Source: Pascua guehoae
Lineage: Eukaryota; Basidiomycota; Tremellomycetes; Trichosporonales; Trichosporonaceae
Direction of reading: 5' to 3'
Length of the DNA: 64,000 bases
NCBI GenBank assembly: GCA_001600415.1
Contig: BCJX01000010.1
Location: 903,236-967,235, forward strand
The position numbers and the translations under genes are program-made. Positions 46,922 to 56,420 of this stretch are shown piece by piece (within the stretch, counting starts at the first letter, position 1; every line of letters starts with the position of its first letter). The notes beneath the pieces are model-generated. The model was not told where the DNA came from, ran no database searches, and saw only the letters and a list, made by a program, of their open reading frames with translations.

Positions 46922-48253
46922 CTAGTCGAGCCGCGTGCCCCCAATCGCATCGCGCAAGTGCTGCGGCATATCCTGTTTGTCAGCCTGTCCTTTGCCCGTG
47001 CCCCGCCGTCCCCTCCCTCCCGCCATCCCGTCGATACTCACATAGATCCTCTTCCAAGGCCACCACCCACCCTCCAAATCCTCCTCTTCGGGCTTCCCCT
47101 CTCCAACCCTCCACATACGCCTCCCCTCCCGCTCCCGCTCCCGCCGCACGCGCCGCCTCGACACACCCGTCGCCATCGCGCGCGCCTTGACAGTCACAGT
47201 CACCGTCTCGGGCGGCGCAGTGACAGTCACCGTGGCCGCGGCGCCTCCCGCCCCAGCGGAACCGGAATCCGCAGAGGGGACAGCACTGGCCGCAGCTGCA
47301 GAGGCTGCTGCTGACGGCTCCGAGGCTGCTGACGGTTTGGCCGAGGCGCCTGCTGCGCCCGCGCCCGCTCCTGCACCAGCTCCTGCTCCGCTGGCTGCAC
47401 CTGCGCCGGTGCCGGAGCTGGCCGAGCCTCCAGAGGCAGAGGCGCCAGAGCCACCGGAGCCACCAGAACCAGCGGCCGATCCACCCGAGGCAGCAGAGGC
47501 AGCCCCCGCACTAGCACCGGCACTCGCCCCAGCACTCGCCCCAACACTCGCCCCAGCACTCGCCCCAGCACTCGCCCCCGCACCGGCACCAGCACCAGTA
47601 CTGGCGCCAGCACTGGCGCCCGCGCCCGCACCCGCCGCGCACTGGTCCTCGTCGTCGTAGGCCCACTCGTACTCGTCGTCGCCCGACGCCGAGGCACCTG
47701 ACGCGGACGCAGAAGCACCCGAGCCGCTGCTAGCACCGGCCGCACCTGATGCGGACGCCGACGCGCCAGATGCACCCGCGCCCGACGCCGACGCGCCAAA
47801 CGCGGCCTGCGAGCCCGAGGCCGGGTCGGCCGTGTCGGCTTCGCATTGGTCGTCTTCATCCTCTTCCTCTTCCTCATCGTCTTCGTCCTCCTCCTCCTCG
47901 TCTTCGTCGTCCTCGTCCTCGTCCTCGTCCGCCTCGCACTGCTCACCCCCCGCGCCTGCACCCGCCGCCGCCGCTGGATCGGCCGAGGGCGCAGCAGAGG
48001 GTGCAGCCGACGCCGAACCCTCGCCCCCCGCAGCGGCAGAGGGAGCAGCTGACGCCGCAGCGGACGGGGCAGCGGACGGCTCAGCGCCGTCGCCATCGCG
48101 TGCGACGAGGTGCATGCCGCCGTCATCGGGGTTGTGGAAAATGTACTCGCCGCGGGCCTCGTGGGCGGCCAGTTCGGCGTCGGTCATGGGCGAGAGGGGG
48201 AAGGCGAGGGCGGGGGCGGCGAGGAGGGCGGCGAGGAGGTGGGTGGGTGTCAT
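46922..48253 (-). CDS. Secreted Ala/Ser/Gly-rich acidic protein
   Basis: Two exons: complement(46922..46972, 47042..48253); 1263 nt, 420 residues. A typical signal peptide MTPTHLLAALLAAPALA is followed by a short ordered segment (FHNPDDGGMHLVARD), then extreme low complexity. That consists of APSAA repeats, a Glu/Asp block (about 110-140) bounded by EQCEAD and QCEAD, and GASAGAS repeats with DDEYEWAYDDEDQC. It is followed by TVTVTAPPETVTVTVKAR and a basic then Trp-rich tail (GGWWPWKRIY). The three CEAD/DQC cysteines are the only obvious structure. I do not recognise the family; a cell-wall or extracellular role is inferred from the signal. No GPI signal is seen. A 69-nt intron (46973-47041, GTGAGT..CTGAC..CAG) is in frame and stop-free, so retention adds 23 residues. 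Confidence 0.7.
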   Translation of the reverse strand: MTPTHLLAALLAAPALAFPLSPMTDAELAAHEARGEYIFHNPDDGGMHLVARDGDGAEPSAAPSAAASAAPSAAAGGEGSASAAPSAAPSADPAAAAGAGAGGEQCEADEDEDEDDEDEEEEDEDDEEEEEDEDDQCEADTADPASGSQAAFGASASGAGASGASASASGAAGASSGSGASASASGASASGDDEYEWAYDDEDQCAAGAGAGASAGASTGAGAGAGASAGASAGASVGASAGASAGASAGAASAASGGSAAGSGGSGGSGASASGGSASSGTGAGAASGAGAGAGAGAGAAGASAKPSAASEPSAAASAAAASAVPSADSGSAGAGGAAATVTVTAPPETVTVTVKARAMATGVSRRRVRREREREGRRMWRVGEGKPEEEDLEGGWWPWKRIYVSIDGMAGGRGRRGTGKGQADKQDMPQHLRDAIGGTRLD

Positions 48254-49564
48254 TGTGGTGGGGGGGGTTCGTGGTTGGGTGTGGAGGGGGTGGGGGGATG
48301 GGGGAGGGTGTTGGTGTTGGGAAAGGATGGGATGTGGGAAGATGAGGTGGTGTGGGTGGAAGTGGTTGGTCGGGTAGGTGGTGCGTGGGTGTAGATGTCG
48401 GGTGTAGGTGAGGTGTATGGTGGTTTCGGTGTGTGTGGGGATGTGGGTGTAGTGGAAAGGTAGTAGGTGGGAGTAAGGGTTGGGGTGGTGGTGGATGAGG
48501 TCGGTGTGTAGGTGTGTAGGTGTAGGTGTCGTAGAGTGGTACTGAGGGGTGGTAGGTGTGGGTATAGCAAGCAGAGCGGACCAGCGCCCAAAAGAGTGTG
48601 TAGCTAGTGAAAGAGTGTGGGGTGAATGTTCGTGAGAGTGTACAGTGGTCGTCAAGACATGTGTCGGAACACGATGAGGAGAAGGGTGGGGGGAAAAACA
48701 AAGTTCGCGCCCGTCGCATCGGCCGTCTTATATCCTCGACGGCGGCCGCCGGCAGGCGTGGGTCAAGAATATGCCAAGGAACGGTAGCGACGTAGGAGAC
48801 GAGGAGGATGGGGAGGTTGTTGAAACGAGTCATGTTTGGACGTGTTTGGACTTGACGTGTTTGAGCGTGGTCATTTGGTCATGTTTGGGCGTGTTTGGTT
48901 CCAAGGTACATGGCGCGGTGGCGAAACGGGCGTAAACATGTGAGACGTAGCAGTGTACGGGGGTCAGCGCGGTTAAGTCGGCCGTTTGGGGACGAGTCTG
49001 GACTATAGCGAGGGGGAGCTGATTGGTAGAGGGGGATGAGAGAGTCAGGTTGGAGCTGGTTGGTGGGGGGAGGGGGATGAGAGGTGTCAGGAAATCTACG
49101 CTGAGGGGTTCCGGTGGGATTCTTGGCGAGGATGGGGTGCAGGGATGTCGCGAGGATGTAGAGGGGCTGTAGACGGGGACGTCGCGAGGTGCAAGGCGAG
49201 GTGAGGTGAGGAGGGGATGCGAGAGACTGGAGCGTCACCAATAGTCTAGGTCGCAAAGGGGTTAGTACCCCACGTCTGTGCAGCCTGTGTTGCGCGCAGC
49301 CAGCACCTCACCTCACACATGTTACACGCGCAGCCTACTGTCATGTCAGCGTCATGTGCAGTTTCACCTTGTTCTCGAATACACTCACACATACTGGTGT
49401 GTTGTCCACACGTGTAACCTGTGGGGAGAAGCTGAGGTGTACTGGGAGGAGCGTTGGGTGTGGGCTGGAAGGATGAGCGTTGGGGGTGTTGTTTGGGGAG
49501 TAGGGGATGGAGGGGACTCTGATCCAGAGTTGGAGGGGTGAGTGTAGGCTGGTCCCAGAGGGAC

Positions 49565-49665
49565 GAGGAGAAGATTGAGGACAGTGCACGCATGGCGAGG
49601 GGAAGATAGAGCAAAGTGCACGCATGGCGAGGAGAAGTTTGAGGAAAGTGTACACTTGGCGTAGA
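49565..49665. repeat. About 39-bp tandem repeat
   Basis: Three degenerate copies centred on AAAGTGCACGCATGGCGAGG, with the last copy reading GTGTACACTTGGCG. Confidence 0.85.
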
Positions 49666-51262
49666 GGGTACACGCGATAAAGAGCGCGAGCACCGATGGA
49701 GTGAGGAGACCTCAGTGAGGGGACAAGCTCTGAGGCAAGAGGGCGCAACGACGATGAAGCACGAGGAGACTCGAAACGCCCACCAGCAGGTTGGCTGGGC
49801 AGCATCCTGGAATCCTGGAACGCGAGGGACGGTTGCACCGGAATTGCACCGGTTGCACAGGTCAACTTTGAAGCAGTCGGAGTAGTTGGACAGTTGGAGC
49901 AACAGTAACTGTTGCAGGTCAGAGGCGATGTTTCGGGGCGGTGTTGGTAGTGCCTGTGAAACAACAATCGCCCTCGGCTCGGCATTCTCGGCATTCTCCC
50001 TTCCACTCAAAAGACATTGGGCTAATGTGGGCACCCCCTGGTGTTTCGTGTTGGACACTGCGACGGAGGCAAACACCGCACCGCTTGAATTGTAAACCTG
50101 ATACGAATTCCCCTTTCTCCTTCCATCCATTGCCTCATGTCCCTTGCACCCACCCCATTGCATTCCCTGGAACAAACCTGGGTAGTACTCTGGACCAGTC
50201 AGAGAGCATCACGCACTGCCCTCCCTCCTGGTTCACGTCTCACCCCGGGCCCAGAATCCTGAGGGCGCAGTCGAGTAACCCTGGGCTCCACAACTCCCCT
50301 CGCCTCCTTGTCTCTCCTGCTCCCCAGCCCGCCTCTTTGTTCCACCACGTCTCAAGTCTACGTAGTCTGGGCCGGCCGTCCCTCGCGTTTGACTCTTTAT
50401 TGCCCTCGGGTCACACCGCCCCCCTGCTGGCCGCCAACTTCCCTGCTGTCATGGCAGTGCACGAGCCCCTCGTTGCGTGGTAGACGCCGTGTTTAACTCG
50501 TCCCACCGACTTGGGAACGAGGTACAACACCGGGAGCGAGGTACACGAACGCGTCCAGAAACGACAATCCTCGGCGCGTCTTGTCGTCGGGCGCGTCGGG
50601 TCTGGTGCCTTGTTCGGACTCATTTTTTTCTGCGACACACGCTCCTATGTTCTGCCATTTTGTTACGACAGGCCACGACTGCGACGATGAGACGATGCGA
50701 CGACACTGCGACGACACGCCTGGGACGACTCCTTCCAGCCGCCCTATACGAGCAAGCTCGCGCTCAATGTAGTACACACATCCGGGAGCGGTGCTGGTCA
50801 TCACCTAAGCCAGCATTATTGTTGTCAACCCCTCTCTCCACCACTCAAACCAAACCCTACCAGCCCCACCATGCCCCTCTCCACCACCCATTCCCCTCCA
50901 CCCACCCCCTCCACCACCACCCCCTCGCCCCTCACAGCCTCCGTCCCAATCTCATGTCATGTTCCCCCACATCGGACGCGTTTCGTCAGTGTCTAGAAGC
51001 AAGTCCAACCCTGGACTCTAAGACTCTAGACTGCGATGCCCGTGTGAGCAACCAGTGTATATAAACCGACGACTTTGTGGAAACGCTTTGACCTCGTCGT
51101 AACCCCCCGAACGCCACCGACGCCACCCCGCACATAGCACCTACTTGGCGACATCAACCCACGTTCATTATCGACTGCCCGATCCAGCCTCATTCATCAA
51201 ACCATAGCCCCACCCTCAAGCTTGAGCCTCCGCTGCGCTCTGCCGCCGCCATCGCCTTGCCG

Positions 51263-51311
<49 letters not shown>

Positions 51312-51333
51312 CCCTCTCCCCCCCCCCCCCCCC
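51263..51333. repeat. Long C homopolymer tracts (48 and 16 C)
   Basis: Forty-eight C at 51263-51310, a 7-base interruption, then 16 C, ending 53 bases before the ATG of the next gene. Such tracts form G-quadruplex or i-motif structures; the exact length may be an assembly artefact. Confidence 0.95.
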
Positions 51334-51386
51334 GCCTGACTCTGCCCGCTGACGCAAAGCGCCGTTTGCCCTTGCCATCCTCCACC

Positions 51387-52817
51387 ATGCTCAAGTCCAA
51401 GTCTGTGAGGTTTCTCTCGCCGATCCGCGACCGACCCGACGCGCTCGTGCTCCCCAAGACGCCGCTGCCGTTTGGCATGCTCGGCGGTGGGGCGTTTCCG
51501 CGCTCGCCGTCGGTCGCGTCGCCGCTGTCGCCGTTCCCGGCCTACTCGAACAATTGCTTTCCGCGGACACCGACGACGGCTGGGCTAGCCGATGCCGACA
51601 GCCTGGCGCCTACACCGACGCAGGCCCATGCGACGCTCGTGCCCCTCCGCATCCCACCGGGCCCGGGCTCAAAGGCCCTGCCAAAGTCGCCCTACCCATA
51701 CGCTCTGACCTTTACCAACATCACCCCCATCATTACTCCCATCAACACAAACCTCACCGCCCCCGTCCCCATTATTGCGCCATCGCAGCCGTCCCCCGTG
51801 CACTCCAAGCTCCCCAAGACGCCCTACCCGGGCCTTAGCATGAAGAGTCTCCAGGACGAGCTCGTGGACAAGAACAACAACAACAACAACAGCATCAACA
51901 AGCGTGACAGCATGCTCTCTGCTCTCCTCGGTCGTAAGCGCCATCTCTCCCCAGCGTCCTTGCCCACGCGCCGCCCGCCCACACATACTGATGCACCAGG
52001 GTCCCGCCGCCGCTCCGTCCGCTCGGACAACAACGACAAGCCCCGCGTCTCGTGGTACTCGCTCGGCGGGAGCCGCAGCGACGCGTCCATCCCAAAGGAC
52101 AAGGACAAGGACGACGAGCCCGCCGCGGCCGCCACGGCGACCGCCTCCGCTGCGGCTACCCCGGCCTCGACCTCCAAGGTCGTCGCGCTCGCGACACCGC
52201 CTGCGGCGCGCCCGTCGTGGAACCGCGGCGGCGCGCGCAGCGTGTCCGACTCGCTCGTGCACCCAGCGGGCGGCCCGCCGCGCCTCGAGCTCGACCTGAG
52301 CTGGAGCGAGCGCATGGAGCTGGGCGATGGCGCCGCCGGCGCCTCGACCGCGGCGGCAGCCAAGTCGGCCGTGCCCGTCATCGCCCAGACGCTCCCGACG
52401 CCCACGACGCCGGGCACGGCCATGAGCCCGTCGTCGACGCGCGCCATCGGCCCGAAATCGGCAAGCAACATTCCGTCGCCGGCAGCGTCGCCCGCCCCCT
52501 CGGCCTCGGCCTCGACCACGCGCGCCACCCCCGTCCGCGCCCCAAAGCTCCGCCGCTGGGCATCGGCACTGAACACGCGTACGGTCTCGTCCGCCAACGC
52601 GACCCAGTCCAAGCCCCTGCCGCTCCTCAAGGTCGCGCTCGACGACTCGCCGAGCCCCTTCCATGTCGACTTTTCCCGCGTGGGCCGCGCCAGCTCGTCG
52701 AGTACCGACTCGGCCTCAAGCGCAGGCAAGGCTGCAAAGGAGGCCGCAAAGGCAAAGGTGGCAAAGGCGGCCAAGGCGGCAAAGCGCGCGACGATCCAGA
52801 TTACGCCCGGGCACTAG
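51387..52817 (+). CDS. Disordered protein with three LPK(T/S)P motifs
   Basis: Proposed exons 51387..51933 and 52000..52817, 1365 nt, 454 residues. The 66-nt intron (GTAAGC, TACTGAT branch, CACCAG) is in frame and stop-free, so an unspliced 476-residue form is also possible. Family not recognised. The N-terminal 150 residues hold three copies of one motif in the unspliced numbering: LPKTPLP (22), LPKSPYP (98), LPKTPYP (142), plus SVRFLSPIRD. Then come an Asn run, RSRRRSVRSDNNDKPRVSWYSLGG, Ala/Ser/Pro-rich filler, and a Lys/Ala helix-prone C-terminus. The Thr/Ser-Pro motifs look like CDK or MAPK sites or docking peptides; this is inference. The start at 51387 is chosen because the in-frame extension upstream is encoded by the poly-C tract. 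Confidence 0.72.
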   Translation: MLKSKSVRFLSPIRDRPDALVLPKTPLPFGMLGGGAFPRSPSVASPLSPFPAYSNNCFPRTPTTAGLADADSLAPTPTQAHATLVPLRIPPGPGSKALPKSPYPYALTFTNITPIITPINTNLTAPVPIIAPSQPSPVHSKLPKTPYPGLSMKSLQDELVDKNNNNNNSINKRDSMLSALLGRKRHLSPASLPTRRPPTHTDAPGSRRRSVRSDNNDKPRVSWYSLGGSRSDASIPKDKDKDDEPAAAATATASAAATPASTSKVVALATPPAARPSWNRGGARSVSDSLVHPAGGPPRLELDLSWSERMELGDGAAGASTAAAAKSAVPVIAQTLPTPTTPGTAMSPSSTRAIGPKSASNIPSPAASPAPSASASTTRATPVRAPKLRRWASALNTRTVSSANATQSKPLPLLKVALDDSPSPFHVDFSRVGRASSSSTDSASSAGKAAKEAAKAKVAKAAKAAKRATIQITPGH

Positions 52818-53724
52818 GTGCAGCATCGCACAAGGAGCCCGTCCCCAATGGGCCCGGCCAGTCCACTGGGCACTGGCCAGTGGGCAGCGGGTAACGACAC
52901 CGCTACAGAGCCCACCCGCGCGTGGGCTCTGCGCCGCAGGCAGCACCAGCTGTAACGACTCGACGCGCCGCGCCGCGCGGCACCACACCACATACCATAC
53001 AGCTACAGCAGCGTACACTACACTACTCTTGTAACCTGTACTGTACACTGGCATGTATCATAGATGTCGTAGACGTAGACTCCCGGCTGGCCCGGGCATT
53101 GAACGCAACGCAGCTTACGAGACGAGACGCAAGATACGAGATGCAAGACGGAACACGGAAGGAAAGACAAGACTGAAGACTGAAGGCACGAGATGCCAGA
53201 CACAAGACCCAACGCTCAAGACGTAGACACAGGACCCAGAACCCGACCCACGCCCAGAACCACACCCAGAATCACGATCCAGATCCAGTACCCAGAACCA
53301 ATACAAGATCCAGCACCAGACCACACCCAGAACCAGAACCAACCCAAGGCTCAATCCCCATCCAAGGAACCCAAGACAAGAAGACCCGAGACCCACACCC
53401 AGACCCGAGACCAAGCTGAAACGCCCCCCCTGGCCCCGGCCCCCGGCCCCCGATCCGAAGAGCCCTTGCGAGCGTTGCCCCTCCTCGCGTCCTCGTGTGT
53501 CAGTGCCGTGTCAGCGGTGCAGCCGTGTCAGCCGTGTCAAGTGTCAACGTAGTGTCCTCCGCGTCTGCCCACGCCACCCCACCGACCGCCCAGCTGCAAG
53601 TGCAGCAGTGCACCATGGGCCAGACAGGCGTCGTGGCGCAACGGCAGCTGCGTCGTGTATGTGCGTGGCTACTTGTCAGGAACGGAATCACCAACCCCGT
53701 CAACGGTACGGGTGGGGCGACTGG

Positions 53725-53930
53725 ACCACTGAGCAACTGAGCCACTGAGCCACTGAGCAACTGAGCCACTGGGCCACTGAACCACTGAACCACTGAACCG
53801 CTGAACCACTGAACCACTGAACCACTGAACCACTGAACCGCTGAACCACTGAACCACTGAACCACTGAACCACTGAATGGACCCTGCTCCACCTGAGCCT
53901 GCTACCGACTGAGCCACTGAGCCACTGAGC
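53725..53930. repeat. 9-bp minisatellite (CCACTGAAC/CCACTGAGC)
   Basis: More than fifteen copies of a 9-base unit, with a first block ACTGAGCC-type and then ACTGAACC-type, interrupted at about 53879-53905. Confidence 0.93.
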
Positions 53931-54076
53931 CGAGCGACTGAACTGGGCGGGCGACAGGGCCACAGAGCTGGCACGACGCCGCTCAGAGCCAGTACGTACC
54001 GTACGTGCGCGTGCGAAATGGGATATTGGGAAATAGGGGCGACGCCTGCCACGCCATCGACTAGGTGGGTCACCCG

Positions 54077-54167
54077 TCTGGGTGTCTGGGTGTCTGGGTG
54101 TCTGGGTGTCTGGGTGTCTGGGTGTCTGGGTGTCTGGGTGTCTGGGTGTCCGGGTGTCTGGGTGTCT
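54077..54167. repeat. 8-bp minisatellite (TCTGGGTG)
   Basis: About eleven near-perfect copies of TCTGGGTG. Confidence 0.95.
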
Positions 54168-54199
54168 AGCCGTCTAGCCGTCTAGCGTCCAACTGTCTG

Positions 54200-54345
54200 G
54201 CTGTCTAGCTGTCTGACTGTCTATGCCTCTAGGTTGGGTGTCAGGTGTCTAGCTGCCTGTCTGTCTATGCGTCTATGTTGGGTGTCGGTGTCTAGCTGTC
54301 TGACTGTCTATTCGTCTAGGTTGGGTGTCAGTAGTCTAGTTGTCC
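54200..54345. repeat. Higher-order GTCTAG/GTCTGAC repeat
   Basis: Three related blocks of about 45-70 bases, each containing CTAGCTG(T/C)CTG, GTCTAT and AGGTTGGGTGTC-like segments. It appears to derive from the adjacent TCTGGGTG array. Confidence 0.8.
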
Positions 54346-54584
54346 AACTGTCAAACCTTCTAGCCACCCAACCTTCTGCCACCTAACCTTCTAGTCTGCT
54401 GTCTAGCTACCTACCCGTCTCCGTCCATCCTTCTAGCCGACCAGCCGTCCAGCTCCGTGCCTAGTCTACCTATCCAGGTGTCGAGGTGTCGAGGTAGCCT
54501 GGCCCGGGCGGTATCCCGCATCAATGCCCAGTCGGCGGGGTGGACAGAGTCGGTTGTATACTGCCGACTGGGAGCGTCACGAGC

Positions 54585-54665
54585 ACGAGCATGGGCACGA
54601 GCACGCGCGAGGACGGGCACGAGCACGCGCGAGGACGGGCACGAGCGCGAGCGCGTGAGAGGACG
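54585..54665. repeat. 22-bp GC-rich tandem repeat
   Basis: GGGCACGAGCACGCGCGAGG units occur about three times, degenerating rightward into GAGCGCGAGCG. Confidence 0.85.
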
Positions 54666-54759
54666 GGCACGGGGGCGAGCACGAGCACGCGCGACGAGGC
54701 AACCCGACTTTGTACGAGTATGCAGGACGCGATCTCAAGAGTACCGGTACAGTACGGCT

Positions 54760-54870
54760 GCAACACTGCAGCACTGCAACACTGCAACACTAACACTCCA
54801 ATGCTGCCACACTGCAACACTGCAGCACTCCAACACTGCAACCCTGCAGCACTGCAGCACTGCACTGCCA
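54760..54870. repeat. 9-bp minisatellite (CAACACTGC)
   Basis: About twelve copies of CAACACTGC/CAGCACTGC variants. Confidence 0.92.
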
Positions 54871-54884
54871 CTGCACTACACGTA

Positions 54885-55005
54885 CACTGTACTGCGCTGC
54901 GCTGCACTACACTACACTACACCGCACTGCGCTGCACTACACTACACCGCACTGCACTACACTACACCGCACTGCACTGCACTGCACTGCACTGCACTGC
55001 ATGTA
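54885..55005. repeat. CACTA/CACTG pentanucleotide array
   Basis: Alternating CACTA, CACCG and CACTG blocks, ending in pure GCACT repeats. Confidence 0.93.
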
Positions 55006-55189
55006 CTGGCGTACAGTGGGCGCGCAGTATGGGTGGGCGGCACGCGCCCCGCCCTCGCGTCGCCCCTCGGGTCGCGGTGGCGTTGGTTTTCCTTGACCGA
55101 CTGCGGCTAGGATGCGAAATGAAAGCGAGCTGCGAGCTGCGAGCTGCGAGCGATGGGTGCAAGTTGGGATGCGGGGTAGGATGCATGCT

Positions 55190-55210
55190 GGGAGATGCGA
55201 GATGCGGCCG

Positions 55211-55309
<99 letters not shown>
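55190..55309. repeat. 7-bp minisatellite (GAGATGC), cut by a gap
   Basis: At least fifteen perfect GAGATGC copies run directly into the N gap at 55310, so the true array length is unknown. Confidence 0.96.
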
Positions 55310-55659
55310 NNNNNNNNNNNNNNNNNNNNNNNNNNNNNNNNNNNNNNNNNNNNNNNNNNNNNNNNNNNNNNNNNNNNNNNNNNNNNNNNNNNNNNNNNNN
55401 NNNNNNNNNNNNNNNNNNNNNNNNNNNNNNNNNNNNNNNNNNNNNNNNNNNNNNNNNNNNNNNNNNNNNNNNNNNNNNNNNNNNNNNNNNNNNNNNNNNN
55501 NNNNNNNNNNNNNNNNNNNNNNNNNNNNNNNNNNNNNNNNNNNNNNNNNNNNNNNNNNNNNNNNNNNNNNNNNNNNNNNNNNNNNNNNNNNNNNNNNNNN
55601 NNNNNNNNNNNNNNNNNNNNNNNNNNNNNNNNNNNNNNNNNNNNNNNNNNNNNNNNNNN
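55310..55659. other. Assembly gap (350 N)
   Basis: Undetermined bases between a GAGATGC array and a CTGCCAACTGCGAG array; the size may be nominal. Confidence 0.99.
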
Positions 55660-55660
55660 G

Positions 55661-55752
55661 GTGCCAACTGCGAGCTGCCAACTGCGAGCTGCCAACTGCG
55701 AGCTGCCAACTGCGAGCTGCCCACTGCGAGCTGCCAACTGCGAGCTGCCAAC
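55661..55752. repeat. 14-bp minisatellite (CTGCCAACTGCGAG)
   Basis: About 6.5 copies, with one CTGCCC variant; its left end is inside the gap. Confidence 0.95.
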
Positions 55753-55916
55753 TGGGTCGGTATTGCTGCCAGCTGCGGGGTCCAGACCTGCGAACGGGAC
55801 AGTGGCGCACTGCGGACGGGACTGGCACAACCACACCTGGACTGCGCCGAGCACCAACGCTACTTTGGGCAACGACAAGGGCAAACACACGTCCAAACAT
55901 GCAACTCCTCTTCGTT

Positions 55917-56032
55917 CACCCGATTCCCCTCACGTGCACCCGATTCCCCTCACGTTCACCTGATTCCCCTCACGTGCACCCGATTCCCCTCACGTTCACC
56001 TGATTCCCCTCACGTTCACCCGATTCCCCTCG
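55917..56032. repeat. 20-bp minisatellite (CGATTCCCCTCACGTGCACC)
   Basis: Nearly six copies alternate ACGTGCACC and ACGTTCACC/T variants. Confidence 0.95.
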
Positions 56033-56299
56033 CGCGTGCTTGGCCACCACCACCACAGCCCAAAGCCCACACAAACGCACTCTGCACTCGCAAAAGCCCA
56101 CTTGCTTTCATAGATGTCGTAGTTTACAAATGGCGCCCCAAAAAGGTACACTTACAAGCCCATGGATGGATGGGGTATGGATAGGTATGTGAGAATGTAA
56201 AATGGGAGTATGTATGGAACAAGAATAAAGTGAACACTGTCCGAGGCGTATGTCCGCCCCGCTACCCCAAGCACCCCGTGTCGTCTAATCATCCGCGCA

Positions 56300-56420
56300 T
56301 CTAGTCAGGAGCGCACTAGTCAGGAGCGCCCACTAGTGGCTCGCGCACAGCCACTCGCGCACTAGCACTCGCGCACCAGACACTCGCGCACGAGTCACTC
56401 GCGCACTAGCACACACGCGC
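56300..56420. repeat. CACTCGCGCAC-type short repeats
   Basis: Two CTAGTCAGGAGCGC copies are followed by about seven (A)CTCGCGCAC units reaching the XPT1 stop codon. Confidence 0.88.

Larger units (their letters stand above)
48254..51386. other. Three-kb gene-poor region
   Basis: The first 350 bases upstream of the secreted-protein gene are strongly G/T-rich on the plus strand (GTGGGTGTAGGTG-like), read as C/A-rich leader on the minus strand. No protein gene is supportable further right. It includes an about 39-bp tandem repeat (49565-49665) and ends in the long C tract before the next gene. Confidence 0.45.
52818..56420. other. Minisatellite-rich region without genes
   Basis: About 3.6 kb with no supportable gene. 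From about 53.2 to 56.4 kb almost all sequence is tandemly repetitive, with at least eight unrelated unit types and a 350-base gap. Open frames through it only translate repeats. An AATAAA at about 56223 is the only poly(A)-like signal noticed. Confidence 0.7.

Noticed and set aside
51222..51386. Poly-proline N-terminal extension of the LPKTP protein
   Set aside because: Encoded by the C homopolymer, so it is more likely untranslated leader.
54540..56184. Long open frames through the repeats and gap
   Set aside because: They translate tandem repeats (MRDARCE and similar) and N bases in several frames on both strands.
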